Source of the DNA: a bacterium SCSIO 12827
GTDB taxonomy: Bacteria > Pseudomonadota > Alphaproteobacteria > Rhodospirillales > Casp-alpha2
Direction of reading: 5' to 3'
Assembly (NCBI GenBank): GCA_024397995.1
Contig: CP073746.1
Span: 2,356,001-2,420,000 of the forward strand
DNA length: 64,000 nucleotides
Shown piece by piece: positions 16,897 through 25,495 of this stretch. The translations under genes and the position numbers were made by a program. The notes under the pieces were generated by a model. That model saw only the letters and a list, made by a program, of their open reading frames with translations. It had not been told where the DNA came from and searched no databases. Every line of letters starts with the position of its first letter. Position 1 is the first letter of the stretch.

Positions 16897-17955
16897 TTAG
16901 ATTTCTGCCAGGGCTTCTGGGCTGGGTTTGATCTCGCCCGCCTCGATGCGTTTGATGGCCACGACGATGCCTTCGTTGGCGGGCACGGTGATGCCGTGAG
17001 CCTTAGCCGTCGCCACGACGAAACCGTTGAGGAAATCAATCTCCGTCGGCCGGCCCTTGACCATGTCCTGGGCCATCGACGGGCGCTGTTCGTCCGAGCG
17101 CTTGGCCCGCCCATCCAGCAGCGACTTGTCGCAGGCCGCCATGGCCGTCGCATCCCCCTTGCCGGCGGCCAGCACCTGTTCCGGCGCCATGCCGAGAAGC
17201 TTTTCGAGCGGATGGCCTTCAGCCATCGCCACCTCGATCGCTTCCGCGCCGATGCGGATACCGAGACGGCGAATATGATCGTCCGTGTCGCAGGCGTTGG
17301 ACGCCATGCCGGACGCGGCGGAAATGGGATTGCGCATACAGTTGACGATCAGCTTGGACCAGCGCTCACCCATCAGCGTCGTCGTCACCTTGGAACTGTC
17401 GACGCTGGACAGGATTTCGGCAATCCGCTCGACTCGTGGCGTGACACTACCGTCCAGTTCACCGGCGCGGAACACGACGTGCTCCTTGCCTCCCAGTTTC
17501 ACATTGCGGCGCACGGCCCCCGGCTCCCACATGGAGACGGAGATCGAGGACGCGATGCAGCCGACGGTACGGTCCCGGCCAATAACCCCGGCGATGGTGC
17601 CTTCGTTGATGCCGTTCTGCAGGGACACCATGAAGCCGCCTTCGGCGAGATAAGGCTGCATGCGCTTGGCGGCGGCCTCCGTGTCGAATGACTTCACGCA
17701 GATGAAAATCACATCGAACGGGCCGATATCGCCCGGCGGCGGCAGATCGCGGTCGAGCACGGCGTTGCAGGTAACGGTGAAGTTTTCCGGCTCCGTCAGG
17801 CCCGACAGCTTCAGCCCCGGATCGCGCATCAGTTTGACGTGCTCTTCCCAGGGGTCGATCAGGGTGACGTCCCGCCCGTCGCGGGTCATGTAGCCGCCCA
17901 CGTAAGCACCAACCGCGCCGGCCCCGTAGACCGCAATGCGTTCCGTTCCCGCCAT
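16897..17955 (-). CDS. ketopantoate reductase (ApbA/PanE) family protein
   Basis: 352-residue NAD(P)-dependent reductase of the ApbA family, longer than typical PanE (about 300). It has the N-terminal AVYGAGAVGAYVGGYM nucleotide-binding motif, a VSLQNGINEGT segment near residue 113 and a MGERWSKLIVNCMRNPIS segment near residue 210. It is the last gene of the eight-gene minus-strand operon, ten bases after the LeuB-type dehydrogenase gene. A paralogue lies at 9338-10255. Context suggests reduction of a 2-oxoacid formed by the operon rather than pantothenate synthesis. Confidence 0.87.
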   Translation of the reverse strand: MAGTERIAVYGAGAVGAYVGGYMTRDGRDVTLIDPWEEHVKLMRDPGLKLSGLTEPENFTVTCNAVLDRDLPPPGDIGPFDVIFICVKSFDTEAAAKRMQPYLAEGGFMVSLQNGINEGTIAGVIGRDRTVGCIASSISVSMWEPGAVRRNVKLGGKEHVVFRAGELDGSVTPRVERIAEILSSVDSSKVTTTLMGERWSKLIVNCMRNPISAASGMASNACDTDDHIRRLGIRIGAEAIEVAMAEGHPLEKLLGMAPEQVLAAGKGDATAMAACDKSLLDGRAKRSDEQRPSMAQDMVKGRPTEIDFLNGFVVATAKAHGITVPANEGIVVAIKRIEAGEIKPSPEALAEI

Positions 17956-17965
17956 GACGCCCCCC

Positions 17966-19030
17966 CTATTCCTTGTCGAGGGCGGCGAGCACGGCCTTGC
18001 CGAAACCCTCCGTCGAGTTCTTGCCGCCCAGGTCGGGCGTATGGCTGGCGGGATCGTTGAGCGCCAGTTCTACGGCCTTGAACATGGAGGCTGAGGCCTG
18101 CGCCAGATCGTTGCGGGATGTGCGCCGGCCCAATTCCTCCAGCAGCATGGCCGTGGACAGCATCAGCGCCGTCGGATTGGCGACGCCCTTACCCGCGAGG
18201 TCGGGGGCCGAGCCGTGCTGCGCCTGGGCGAACACATGGCCCTTGCCGGCGTTGATGGACCCGGCGAGGCCAAGGCTGCCCGACAGTTCCGAGCACAGGT
18301 CCGACAGGATGTCGCCGAAGGCGTTGGTGGTGACGATGACGTCGAAATCCTGCGGCCGCTTGACCAGATGGGCGGTCGCGGCATCGATGATCAACTCCTC
18401 GACCTCGACGCTGGGATAATCCTTGGCCACCTCCATCACGGTCTTGAGAAACAGGCCGTCGGTCACCCGCAGCACGTTAGCCTTGTGCACGGCGGTCACC
18501 TTCTTGCGCCGTTCCATGGCCATTTCGAAAGCCTGCTTGGCAATGCGCTCACAGCCCTGACGGGTGATCTTGCGCACGCTCAGCGCCACGTCCTCGGTCG
18601 GCATGAATTCGCCGGAGCCCATGAACATATTGCGGTCGGCGTAGAGACCTTCCGTGTTCTCGCGCACGATGACCAAATCCATCTGCTTGATCACCGAGGG
18701 CACGCCCGGCCGGGTCCGTGCCGGGCGGATGTTGGCGAACAGGTCAAACACCTTGCGGAAGGATTTGGACGGGTTGACGCCGCCTTCGGCCTCCGACGGA
18801 TATTCGAATGACGACACCGGCCCCAGGATGACGCCGTCGGCGGCGTCGCAGGCGTCATAGACGGCCTGGGGGATGGTCTTCCCCTCGGCCTTCAAGGCCC
18901 GCATGCCAGAGACCATGGGCACCAGTTCGATGTTTAGGCCGAACCGTTCGTCGAGTTTCTGCAACACTGGCAGGGTCGCGGCCATGATTTCCGGCCCGAT
19001 GCCGTCGTTTTCCAGAACGATGAATTTCAT
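17966..19030 (-). CDS. isocitrate/isopropylmalate dehydrogenase family protein (LeuB-like)
   Basis: 354-residue beta-decarboxylating dehydrogenase, expected to oxidise a 2-hydroxyacid bearing a 3-carboxylate and release CO2 with NAD(P)+. Landmarks are ENDGIGPEI at the N-terminus and FRKVFDLFANIRPART near residue 93, closer to LeuB/tartrate dehydrogenase than to isocitrate dehydrogenase. VIVRENTEGLY near 125, VHKANVLR near 180 and NAFGDILSDL near 228 complete the set. The Asp residues in the last segment would bind the divalent metal. It lies in one operon with LeuC/LeuD-type isomerase subunits, so the three may act on one C5-C6 hydroxydiacid. The true substrate is not readable. Confidence 0.9.
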   Translation of the reverse strand: MKFIVLENDGIGPEIMAATLPVLQKLDERFGLNIELVPMVSGMRALKAEGKTIPQAVYDACDAADGVILGPVSSFEYPSEAEGGVNPSKSFRKVFDLFANIRPARTRPGVPSVIKQMDLVIVRENTEGLYADRNMFMGSGEFMPTEDVALSVRKITRQGCERIAKQAFEMAMERRKKVTAVHKANVLRVTDGLFLKTVMEVAKDYPSVEVEELIIDAATAHLVKRPQDFDVIVTTNAFGDILSDLCSELSGSLGLAGSINAGKGHVFAQAQHGSAPDLAGKGVANPTALMLSTAMLLEELGRRTSRNDLAQASASMFKAVELALNDPASHTPDLGGKNSTEGFGKAVLAALDKE

Positions 19031-19068
19031 GCGTGGTGTTTCCTTCGTGTTTTCTTATGCCCGGCGTT

Positions 19069-20676
19069 TTACGCCTGAGGGAATTTTTTGAACCGGGTTG
19101 TGCCGTCGCGGTCCAATTGATTGACCAGATTGATCTCCCAGCTCAGGTACTGCTTCATGGCCCCTTCCTGGGCATCGTCCATGTCATAGGGGCGGTACCA
19201 GACGTCGTTGGTTTCGTCGGCCATGTTGGTGAAGCCGGTCTGCATTTCCTTGCGGGCCGCTTTCCAAGCCTCCGTGCCGTCGACAAGCACGGCGACATGC
19301 CGCCCCATGGCCCGCAGTTCGGGTGCCGCCAGTTGCGCCAGCACGCCGTCGGGCGAGGTCAGGACGGTGTAGCGGGCATCGGGGATCTTCTTGATGCTGT
19401 CCTTCAAACGCGCGCGCACGGCAAACCAAGCATCCGGGATGTGCCCGTCGCGATAGGTCAGGCTATCGGCCAAATCGATGATGACGCAGACCTTGTCGGC
19501 GATCATGCGTACCAGCCCTTCCACCGTCACCGTTTCGGCGGCGGCGGCGTCAAGGCCATAGGTTTTCGGCTTATGCGCACCGCGCACCAAAGGCTGCCCG
19601 TCGAGGGCATTCTCCAGCACGTAGACCTCGGGCCAGCCCATCTGAACCAACCAGCTTGCCGTCATGGTCGCGCGCACACCGTCGTCGTCGACCAGGACGA
19701 TGCGGCTCCCCAGCACCGCGACGTAGCGATCCCAAGCCTGAACCAACTGCCCGCCGGGCGCATGACGGCTGCCTTCCAGATGCCCGCCGGTGAATTCTTC
19801 CGGATTGCGGACGTCGAGAACGTAGGTCGTGCGGCCTTTCTCGGCCCGCCAGGCGGCAAGTTGATCGTGATCGCAGGTCGGCACGCCGAACCGCTTGGCG
19901 ACGCGTTCGCGCACGGCCTTGGCCTTGGCCTTGCCTTCATCGGAAAGGTCGGGGAACCGGCGGTCGTTGCCGTATTCCAATTGAAAGCCCGCCAGATGCC
20001 AGCCCATGGTGCCGTTTTCCAGCGCCACAACCTTGTTGGGAATGCCGGCGTTGATTAGCGACTGCGCGCCGATGATGGAACGCGTGCGTCCGGCGCAGTT
20101 GACGACCACGGTGGTGTTGGGATCGGGCGCCAGATCGTGGACCCGATAGGCCAACTCCGCCCCCGGACAGTCAATGCCCATGGGGATGTTCATCTTGTGA
20201 TATTCGGACATTGGGCGGGAATCGAGAACCACCATGTTCTCGCCCCGATCCATCATGGCCTTCACTTCCTCGGGCGGGATTCGCGGCGTGTCATAGGTAT
20301 GTTCGACGAATTCACCGAATGCCTTGGACGGCACGTTGACGCCGGAGAACACTTCGAACCCGGCCTTGCGCCAAGCCTCGAGCCCGTCACCGAGGATATT
20401 CACGTCCGTATACCCCCAGGCAACCAGGCGTTCCGCCCCCAGGTCGACCAAGTGCTTGTCGGCCTTGCCTTCGGAACACAGCACGATGGGCGTGTCCTTC
20501 CTGGGCACGAAATCATCGATCCGGGTTTCCAGATGGCTCAGCGGACAGCTGATGGCGAACAGCAGGTGGCCGTCACCGAACACGCCCCATTCGCGCACAT
20601 CCAAAATGGCAACTTCGTCGCCGGACAAAATCCGGTCGCGGACGTCTTCGGCTTCCAACAAAGTAACTTCGGTCAT
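19069..20676 (-). CDS. protein with four tandem rhodanese domains
   Basis: 535-residue cytosolic protein built of four rhodanese modules (about residues 5-112, 130-235, 265-360 and 385-490). Module 1 has Cys67 (VLCSEGKA) and module 2 has Cys194 in a textbook CxxGxR loop (CAGRTR). Module 3 has Asp330 (DDDGVR) and module 4 has Ser441 (SPDGVL) at the Cys position, so only two modules could carry a persulfide. Its start is six bases after the LeuD-type gene stop, so it belongs to the same operon. Sulfur transfer in a CoA/C5-acid operon is unusual; the role is unknown. Confidence 0.9.
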   Translation of the reverse strand: MTEVTLLEAEDVRDRILSGDEVAILDVREWGVFGDGHLLFAISCPLSHLETRIDDFVPRKDTPIVLCSEGKADKHLVDLGAERLVAWGYTDVNILGDGLEAWRKAGFEVFSGVNVPSKAFGEFVEHTYDTPRIPPEEVKAMMDRGENMVVLDSRPMSEYHKMNIPMGIDCPGAELAYRVHDLAPDPNTTVVVNCAGRTRSIIGAQSLINAGIPNKVVALENGTMGWHLAGFQLEYGNDRRFPDLSDEGKAKAKAVRERVAKRFGVPTCDHDQLAAWRAEKGRTTYVLDVRNPEEFTGGHLEGSRHAPGGQLVQAWDRYVAVLGSRIVLVDDDGVRATMTASWLVQMGWPEVYVLENALDGQPLVRGAHKPKTYGLDAAAAETVTVEGLVRMIADKVCVIIDLADSLTYRDGHIPDAWFAVRARLKDSIKKIPDARYTVLTSPDGVLAQLAAPELRAMGRHVAVLVDGTEAWKAARKEMQTGFTNMADETNDVWYRPYDMDDAQEGAMKQYLSWEINLVNQLDRDGTTRFKKFPQA

Positions 20677-20682
20677 TCTTAC

Positions 20683-21180
20683 TTAGCTCGCTTTCTTGAA
20701 CTTCTTTTTCAGATGCGGCATCAGCCCGCCGTCGGCGACGATCTGCATCAGGTGCGCCGGCACCGTGTCGCATTTGTAGCTTTCGCCCTTGGTCAGGTTG
20801 CGGACCTCACCCTTTTCCATGTCGATTTCCAACTGATCGTCCGTCGCGATCTTGTGGGTTTCGGCACAGACCAGGGCAGGCACCGCCAGGTTGAAGCAAT
20901 TGCGGTAGAAGATGCGCGCGAAGGATTTCGCCAGGATGACGCGGATGCCGCAGGACCGCATGTATTGCGGCGCCCATTCGCGGGATGACCCGATGCCCAG
21001 GTTTTCGTCGGCAACGAAGATGTCGCCTTCCTTGCAGTTGGCGGAGAAGGTCGGATCGACGTCCTTCAGACATTCGGTATAGGCCTCTTCCGGCTTTGCA
21101 CTGGTCAGCGCAGAAATGGGAGCCAGCAGGTCGGTGTCGATATTGGCCCCGAATTTCCAGGCCTTGCCTTTATGTATCAT
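20683..21180 (-). CDS. aconitase/isopropylmalate isomerase family, small subunit (LeuD-like)
   Basis: 165-residue swivelling domain that pairs with the large subunit encoded just upstream. The substrate-binding loop GIGSSREWAPQY near residue 64 corresponds to the family GSSREHA motif, with Trp replacing His. It opens with the typical KAWKFGANIDTDLLAP segment. The 165-residue length fits the short LeuD form of archaeal/dimethylmalate-dehydratase type rather than the roughly 200-residue proteobacterial LeuD, suggesting a substrate other than isopropylmalate. It lies 17 bases downstream of the large subunit gene. Confidence 0.9.
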   Translation of the reverse strand: MIHKGKAWKFGANIDTDLLAPISALTSAKPEEAYTECLKDVDPTFSANCKEGDIFVADENLGIGSSREWAPQYMRSCGIRVILAKSFARIFYRNCFNLAVPALVCAETHKIATDDQLEIDMEKGEVRNLTKGESYKCDTVPAHLMQIVADGGLMPHLKKKFKKAS

Positions 21181-21197
21181 CTTGCAGGTCCTTCTGA

Positions 21198-22460
21198 TCA
21201 GAGCATGTCACGGGGATCGGCGATCTGCCCGGCGACGGCCGAGGCCGCCACCGTGTAGGGCGATGCCAGATAGAGCTTCGACGATTTGGGCCCGGCCCGG
21301 CCGACGAAGTTGCGGTTGGTCGACGAGATGCCGACGGCATCTTCGGCCAACCGCGCGTCACCCAGCCCGATGCAGCCGCCGCAGCCCGACGGCAGGACGA
21401 TCGCGCCTGCGTCTTCGAGGATTTTCATGGTGCCTTCGGCGGCGGCGATTTCGCGCATCTTAATGGTCGAGGGCGCGACCAGGAACCGCGTACCGGCGGC
21501 GACCTTTTTGCCCTTCAGGACCTCGGCCGCCATGCGCAGGTCTTCCAGCTTGGCGCCCGTGCAAGCGCCCAGATAGGCCTGGTCCAGCTTCACGTTCCGG
21601 TAGTTGTCGACGTCGTCGGCGTTTTCCGGGCTGGAGGGGGCCGCGACCTGCGGCGCCAAGGTGCTGCCGTCGACGGTGATGCGCTTGGCATAGACGGCAT
21701 CGGCGTCGGATTGCCAGTCATCCGCATTCACGCTGCTCACACCCCAGGCCTTAAGCAGTTCCACGGTCTTGGCATCGGGGGCGATGATGCCGGTCTTGGC
21801 GCCGATCTCGGCCGCCATGTTGGTCAGGGTCATGCGGTCCTGGGCGGACATGGCGGCAACACCGTCACCGCAGAATTCCACGACCTGATAGCCGAAGCCC
21901 ATGATGCCGTGATCGCCGCAGATTTTCAGGATCACGTCCTTGGCGACAACACCCGGCTTCAACGCTCCGGTCACTTCCATGCGCACGTTTTCCGGCACGC
22001 GGACCCAGATGTCGCCCGTCGCCATGACGCCGGTGATCTCGGTCGCCCCGACGCCGACCATGAAGGCCCCGAAGGCGCCGGCGGTGGTTGAGTGGCTGTC
22101 GGCGCCGACGCAGAACATGCCCGGACGGATATGGCCTTCCTGGGGCAGAACGATGTGGCAGATGCCCTGGTTGCGGATGAAGTGCTTGACCTTGTGGGCT
22201 TCGCACCAGGCATCGCAGATGTCCTGGACATTCTTGCTTTCCGGCGTATCCAGGTTGACGTAGTGGTCGGCGATCACCACCAACTTGTCCATGTCCCAGA
22301 CAGGCACGCCCAACTCATCCAGCTTTTTCCCGGATGTACGCGGTCCCGACGAATCATGGACCATGGCCAGATCGACATTGCAGGTCACAATATCGCCAGG
22401 CTTTACCGTTTCCTTGCCCGAGGCGCGGGCGAGGATCTTTTCACTAATCGTTTGGCCCAA
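21198..22460 (-). CDS. aconitase/isopropylmalate isomerase family, large subunit (LeuC-like)
   Basis: 420-residue Fe-S hydro-lyase subunit that would isomerise or dehydrate a hydroxydiacid using a [4Fe-4S] cluster. Cluster cysteines are expected in YLGACTGAKLEDL and in LPSGCGGCIGLGDA. VGADSHSTTAGAFGAF is the conserved family stretch near residue 140. At about 420 residues it matches the shorter archaeal/HACN-type and dimethylmalate dehydratase large subunits rather than enterobacterial LeuC (about 466). It seems to start at TTG (22460), eight bases after a GGAGG. It is followed by LeuD-, rhodanese- and LeuB-type genes. Confidence 0.92.
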   Translation of the reverse strand: MGQTISEKILARASGKETVKPGDIVTCNVDLAMVHDSSGPRTSGKKLDELGVPVWDMDKLVVIADHYVNLDTPESKNVQDICDAWCEAHKVKHFIRNQGICHIVLPQEGHIRPGMFCVGADSHSTTAGAFGAFMVGVGATEITGVMATGDIWVRVPENVRMEVTGALKPGVVAKDVILKICGDHGIMGFGYQVVEFCGDGVAAMSAQDRMTLTNMAAEIGAKTGIIAPDAKTVELLKAWGVSSVNADDWQSDADAVYAKRITVDGSTLAPQVAAPSSPENADDVDNYRNVKLDQAYLGACTGAKLEDLRMAAEVLKGKKVAAGTRFLVAPSTIKMREIAAAEGTMKILEDAGAIVLPSGCGGCIGLGDARLAEDAVGISSTNRNFVGRAGPKSSKLYLASPYTVAASAVAGQIADPRDML

Positions 22461-22513
22461 GGTGGCATCCTCCCAATGGCATTTTTATTAAAAGCAATGC
22501 CCCCCTTCTGCCG

Positions 22514-23701
22514 CTAGATTACCCTTCCTTTGCGCAGTTGGGCGAGCCGATTCTGATCATAACCCAGGTCGGAGAGGATTTTTTCCGTATCTTCGCCCAG
22601 TGGCGAGGCCGGGCGGGCCGGCGTCGGAGTGGCCGAGCGCACGGGCGTGTCGATCATTCGAATCGGGCCGTGGCCCTCCAGTTCCAGTTCCTGAACGATG
22701 CCCTGTTCGGCGACGAAAGGATTGTCCAGCGCCTGCGCCAGGTCGTAGACCGGCGCCGACGGCACGACACCGGAAAACGCCTCCAGCCAATCCGCCGTGG
22801 TGCGCTCGCTCAACCGTTCGTCCAGCAGTTCCTGAACCAATTCTCGATTGGCGAGGCGTTCCTTGAAGGTTTTGAACCGGGGGTCTGAACCCCAGTCCGG
22901 CTCGCCAATCGCCTTGCATAGGGCCGGCCAGAACTTTTCCTTGTTGCACATGATGTAGATCCAGCCGTCCTGCGTCCGGTACAGCTGACAAGGCACCAAC
23001 GACGCATGGCCCGAACGCGCCGTGCGGCCCTGCACATGGCCCGAATTCAAATACCAGGTGGACGTATAGACGTTCAGCATATGCGCCATGTGGAACAGGG
23101 ACGTATCCAGGTCCTGGCCCTGGCCCGTGGCGCGCGCGTTGACGATCCCGGACGAGACGGCAAAGGCGAGTGCGAGCCCCGTTGCCAGATCGACCACCGA
23201 CAAGCCCATGCGGGTCGGCGGGCTGCCCGGCTCGCCGGTGACGGAGAAATGGCCCGCTTCCGCCTGCATCAGGAAATCGAAGCCCGGCCAAGCTGCCCGC
23301 GACCCTGTGCGCCCATAGGCCGACAGATGGGCGCAGACGATCTTGGGATTGGCCGCCTTCAGATGTTCATAGGTAATGCCCAGCCGTTCCGCCACATCGC
23401 CCCGCGAATTGCTGGCCACCGCATCGGCGGTCTTCACCAAGTCCAGGAATACGGCCTTACCCTCGGGTTTCTTAAGGTCGAGGCTGAGGCTCTTCTTGTT
23501 GCGGTTGAAGGAATGAAAGAACTGGCTTTCGCCGTTCTCGAAAAAATGCGGCCCCAAGGCGCGAGCATAATCCCCTTCACCGGGAGCCTCGATCTTAATG
23601 ACCTCGGCGCCCTGGTCGGCCAGGAACTGCGTGCCGAAGGGACCGGCGCCGTACTGTTCGACGGCGAGGATGCGCACGCCTTCGAGCGGCAGGCCGCTCA
23701 T
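22514..23701 (-). CDS. CaiB/BaiF class III CoA-transferase
   Basis: 395-residue family III CoA-transferase that moves CoA between carboxylic acids through an enzyme-bound mixed anhydride. N-terminal landmarks are GVRILAVEQYGAGPFGTQFLADQGAEV and LDLKKPEGKAVFLDLV. The expected catalytic Asp is in MGLSVVDLATGLAL near residue 167. I start at the ATG at 23701, whose ATGA overlaps the acyl-CoA dehydrogenase stop; an upstream start would run through that gene. Human SUGCT, a family III enzyme, uses glutarate and itaconate, which fits a dicarboxylate here, but the substrate is not proven. Confidence 0.92.
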   Translation of the reverse strand: MSGLPLEGVRILAVEQYGAGPFGTQFLADQGAEVIKIEAPGEGDYARALGPHFFENGESQFFHSFNRNKKSLSLDLKKPEGKAVFLDLVKTADAVASNSRGDVAERLGITYEHLKAANPKIVCAHLSAYGRTGSRAAWPGFDFLMQAEAGHFSVTGEPGSPPTRMGLSVVDLATGLALAFAVSSGIVNARATGQGQDLDTSLFHMAHMLNVYTSTWYLNSGHVQGRTARSGHASLVPCQLYRTQDGWIYIMCNKEKFWPALCKAIGEPDWGSDPRFKTFKERLANRELVQELLDERLSERTTADWLEAFSGVVPSAPVYDLAQALDNPFVAEQGIVQELELEGHGPIRMIDTPVRSATPTPARPASPLGEDTEKILSDLGYDQNRLAQLRKGRVI

Positions 23702-24867
23702 CCCTGGGCCCGTTCCGTCAACTGCCGGGCAATGATGATGCGCTGCAGTTCGTTGGTGCCTTCGCCGATGCACAGCAAAGGCGCATCGCGGAAATAGCGT
23801 TCCACGTTGTATTCCTTGGAATAGCCGTAGGCACCGTGGATGCGCATAGCCTCGATGGCGTTTTCCAGCGCCGCTTCGGTGGCGAACAGCTTGGCCATGC
23901 CGGCTTCCATATCGCAGCGCAGTCCCTTGTCATAGGCGCGGGCGGCGCTTTCCACCAGCAGGCGCGCGGCCTCGACCCTGGTCGCCATGTCCGCCAGCTT
24001 GATCTGAATCGACTGATGTTCGGCGATGGGCTTGCCGAAGGTCTTGCGGTCCAGGGCATAGGCCACGGCATCGGTCAACGCCGCCCGGGCGACGCCGACG
24101 CCGCGCGCGGCGACGTTGATGCGGCCCAGTTCCAGTCCGCCCAGAATCTGCTGCAGGCCCCTGCCCTCGTCCGGGCCGATCAGGTTGGTCAGCGGCACGC
24201 GGGTGTTGTCGAACACGACCTCGCCCGTGTCGATGCCCTTGTAACCGAGCTTATGCAGTTTTGACGTTTTGTAACCGGCGTCCTTCTCGACCAAAATCAG
24301 GCTCATGCCCTTGTGCTTGGGCTCCGTCTCCGGATCGGTCTTGGCCAGAACGGCCAGGAAGTTGCCCTGGATACAGTTCGTGATCCACATCTTGTTGCCG
24401 TTGAGGACGTATTCGTTGCCGTCCTTCTTCGCCGTCGTGCGCACGGCCTGCAGGTCAGTGCCGCAATCGGGTTCGGTTAACGCGATGCCGCCCCGCATTT
24501 CGCCCGACGCCATCTTGGGCAGCCAGTATCGCTTCTGGTCCTCCGTCCCGAAGCGTTCGACCGCCGCCGCGGCGATCAGGTGCGAATTGAAGATGCCCGA
24601 CACGGACATCCAACACGACGCCACCTTCTCAACGATCTTGGAATAGGTCGAGGCCGACAGGCCCAGGCCGCCGTATTCCTCGCCGATGGTGGCTCCCATC
24701 AGGCCCAGTTCGGCCAGCTTGTCGGCGATCTCGCGGGGGTATTCGTCCGCCGCTTCCAGCTTGTGGGCGTGGGGTCGCACGTCCTGTTCGATGAACTTGT
24801 CGACGGAATCGAGGATAAGGCGTTCTTCCTCGCTCAGGTCCTGGGCAGATGCCGCGTCGGGGGCCAT
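23698..24867 (-). CDS. acyl-CoA dehydrogenase
   Basis: 389-residue FAD flavoprotein that introduces a 2,3 double bond in an acyl-CoA. ALTEPDCGTDLQAVRTTA and KMWITN are the FAD/substrate-binding signatures. The helical C-terminal domain contains RIHGAYGYSKEYNVERYFRD and the catalytic-base motif GEGTNELQ, with the Glu present. I use the ATG at 24867, eight bases after GGAAG; ATG (24873) and GTG (24876) alternatives add two or three residues. It overlaps the CoA-transferase start. A 3-sulfinopropionyl-CoA desulfinase role is less likely because the catalytic Glu is retained. Confidence 0.92.
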   Translation of the reverse strand: MAPDAASAQDLSEEERLILDSVDKFIEQDVRPHAHKLEAADEYPREIADKLAELGLMGATIGEEYGGLGLSASTYSKIVEKVASCWMSVSGIFNSHLIAAAAVERFGTEDQKRYWLPKMASGEMRGGIALTEPDCGTDLQAVRTTAKKDGNEYVLNGNKMWITNCIQGNFLAVLAKTDPETEPKHKGMSLILVEKDAGYKTSKLHKLGYKGIDTGEVVFDNTRVPLTNLIGPDEGRGLQQILGGLELGRINVAARGVGVARAALTDAVAYALDRKTFGKPIAEHQSIQIKLADMATRVEAARLLVESAARAYDKGLRCDMEAGMAKLFATEAALENAIEAMRIHGAYGYSKEYNVERYFRDAPLLCIGEGTNELQRIIIARQLTERAQG

Positions 24868-24882
24868 GGTCATCACTTCCTA

Positions 24883-25401
24883 CTAGTAGTTTGCTTTGTC
24901 GTCGACCGCGTGGCCGCGCTTGGGAATGAGCATGGTGCGCTCGTAGCTCATGACGACCGAACCGTCCTGCTTGGTCGCCGTTGTGCGGATGGTGACGATG
25001 CCCTGGGTCGGACGCGACTTGCTTTCGCGGATCGCCAGCACCTCGCTTTCCGCATAAAGCGTATCACCGACGAACACCGGGTTCGGCATCTTGATGTCGT
25101 TCCAGCCCAGATTGCCGATCGCTTTCTGGCTGACGTCGGACACGCTCATTCCGGCGACGATCGACAGGGTCAGGCAGGAATTCACCAACGGTTTTCCGAA
25201 TTCGCTCTTGGCGGCGTATTCCTTGTCGAAGTGCAGCGGGTGCTGGTTCATGGTCAGCAAGGTGAACCAGGTGTTGTCGCTTTCCGTGATGCTGCGGCCG
25301 GGGCGGTGTTCGTACACATCGCCAATCTTGAAGTCCTCAAGATAGCGGCCATAGGACTCGCGATATCGGTTGGGTCCGACCTGTTTTGCTTCAGCAACCA
25401 T
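24883..25401 (-). CDS. MaoC-family enoyl-CoA hydratase
   Basis: 172-residue hot-dog-fold hydratase. Its catalytic block is seen as NQHPLHFDKEYAAKSEFGKPLVNS near residues 53-76, with Asp and His as expected for MaoC/R-hydratases, although order and spacing are those of a subgroup. MPNPVFVGDTLYAESEVL and SKSRPTQGIVT are reminiscent of the group containing Mycobacterium Rv2499c and itaconyl-/mesaconyl-CoA hydratases (recognition from memory). It lies 16-19 bases upstream of the acyl-CoA dehydrogenase gene, so it acts in the same operon, probably hydrating the enoyl-CoA made there. Confidence 0.9.
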   Translation of the reverse strand: MVAEAKQVGPNRYRESYGRYLEDFKIGDVYEHRPGRSITESDNTWFTLLTMNQHPLHFDKEYAAKSEFGKPLVNSCLTLSIVAGMSVSDVSQKAIGNLGWNDIKMPNPVFVGDTLYAESEVLAIRESKSRPTQGIVTIRTTATKQDGSVVMSYERTMLIPKRGHAVDDKANY

Positions 25402-25495
25402 TTAGTGCTCCAGTTATTTTTATTTCGACAAACGAATGTAAGGGTCGCCGAAAAATACGTGTAAAATCCAAATCCACCATTTTGAGGTTCTGGAA

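Noticed and set aside
23698-24867. 3-sulfinopropionyl-CoA desulfinase, because of the CaiB CoA-transferase and rhodanese neighbours
   Set aside because: The GEGTNELQ catalytic-base Glu of ordinary acyl-CoA dehydrogenases is retained, and no sulfur-oxidation genes are present.
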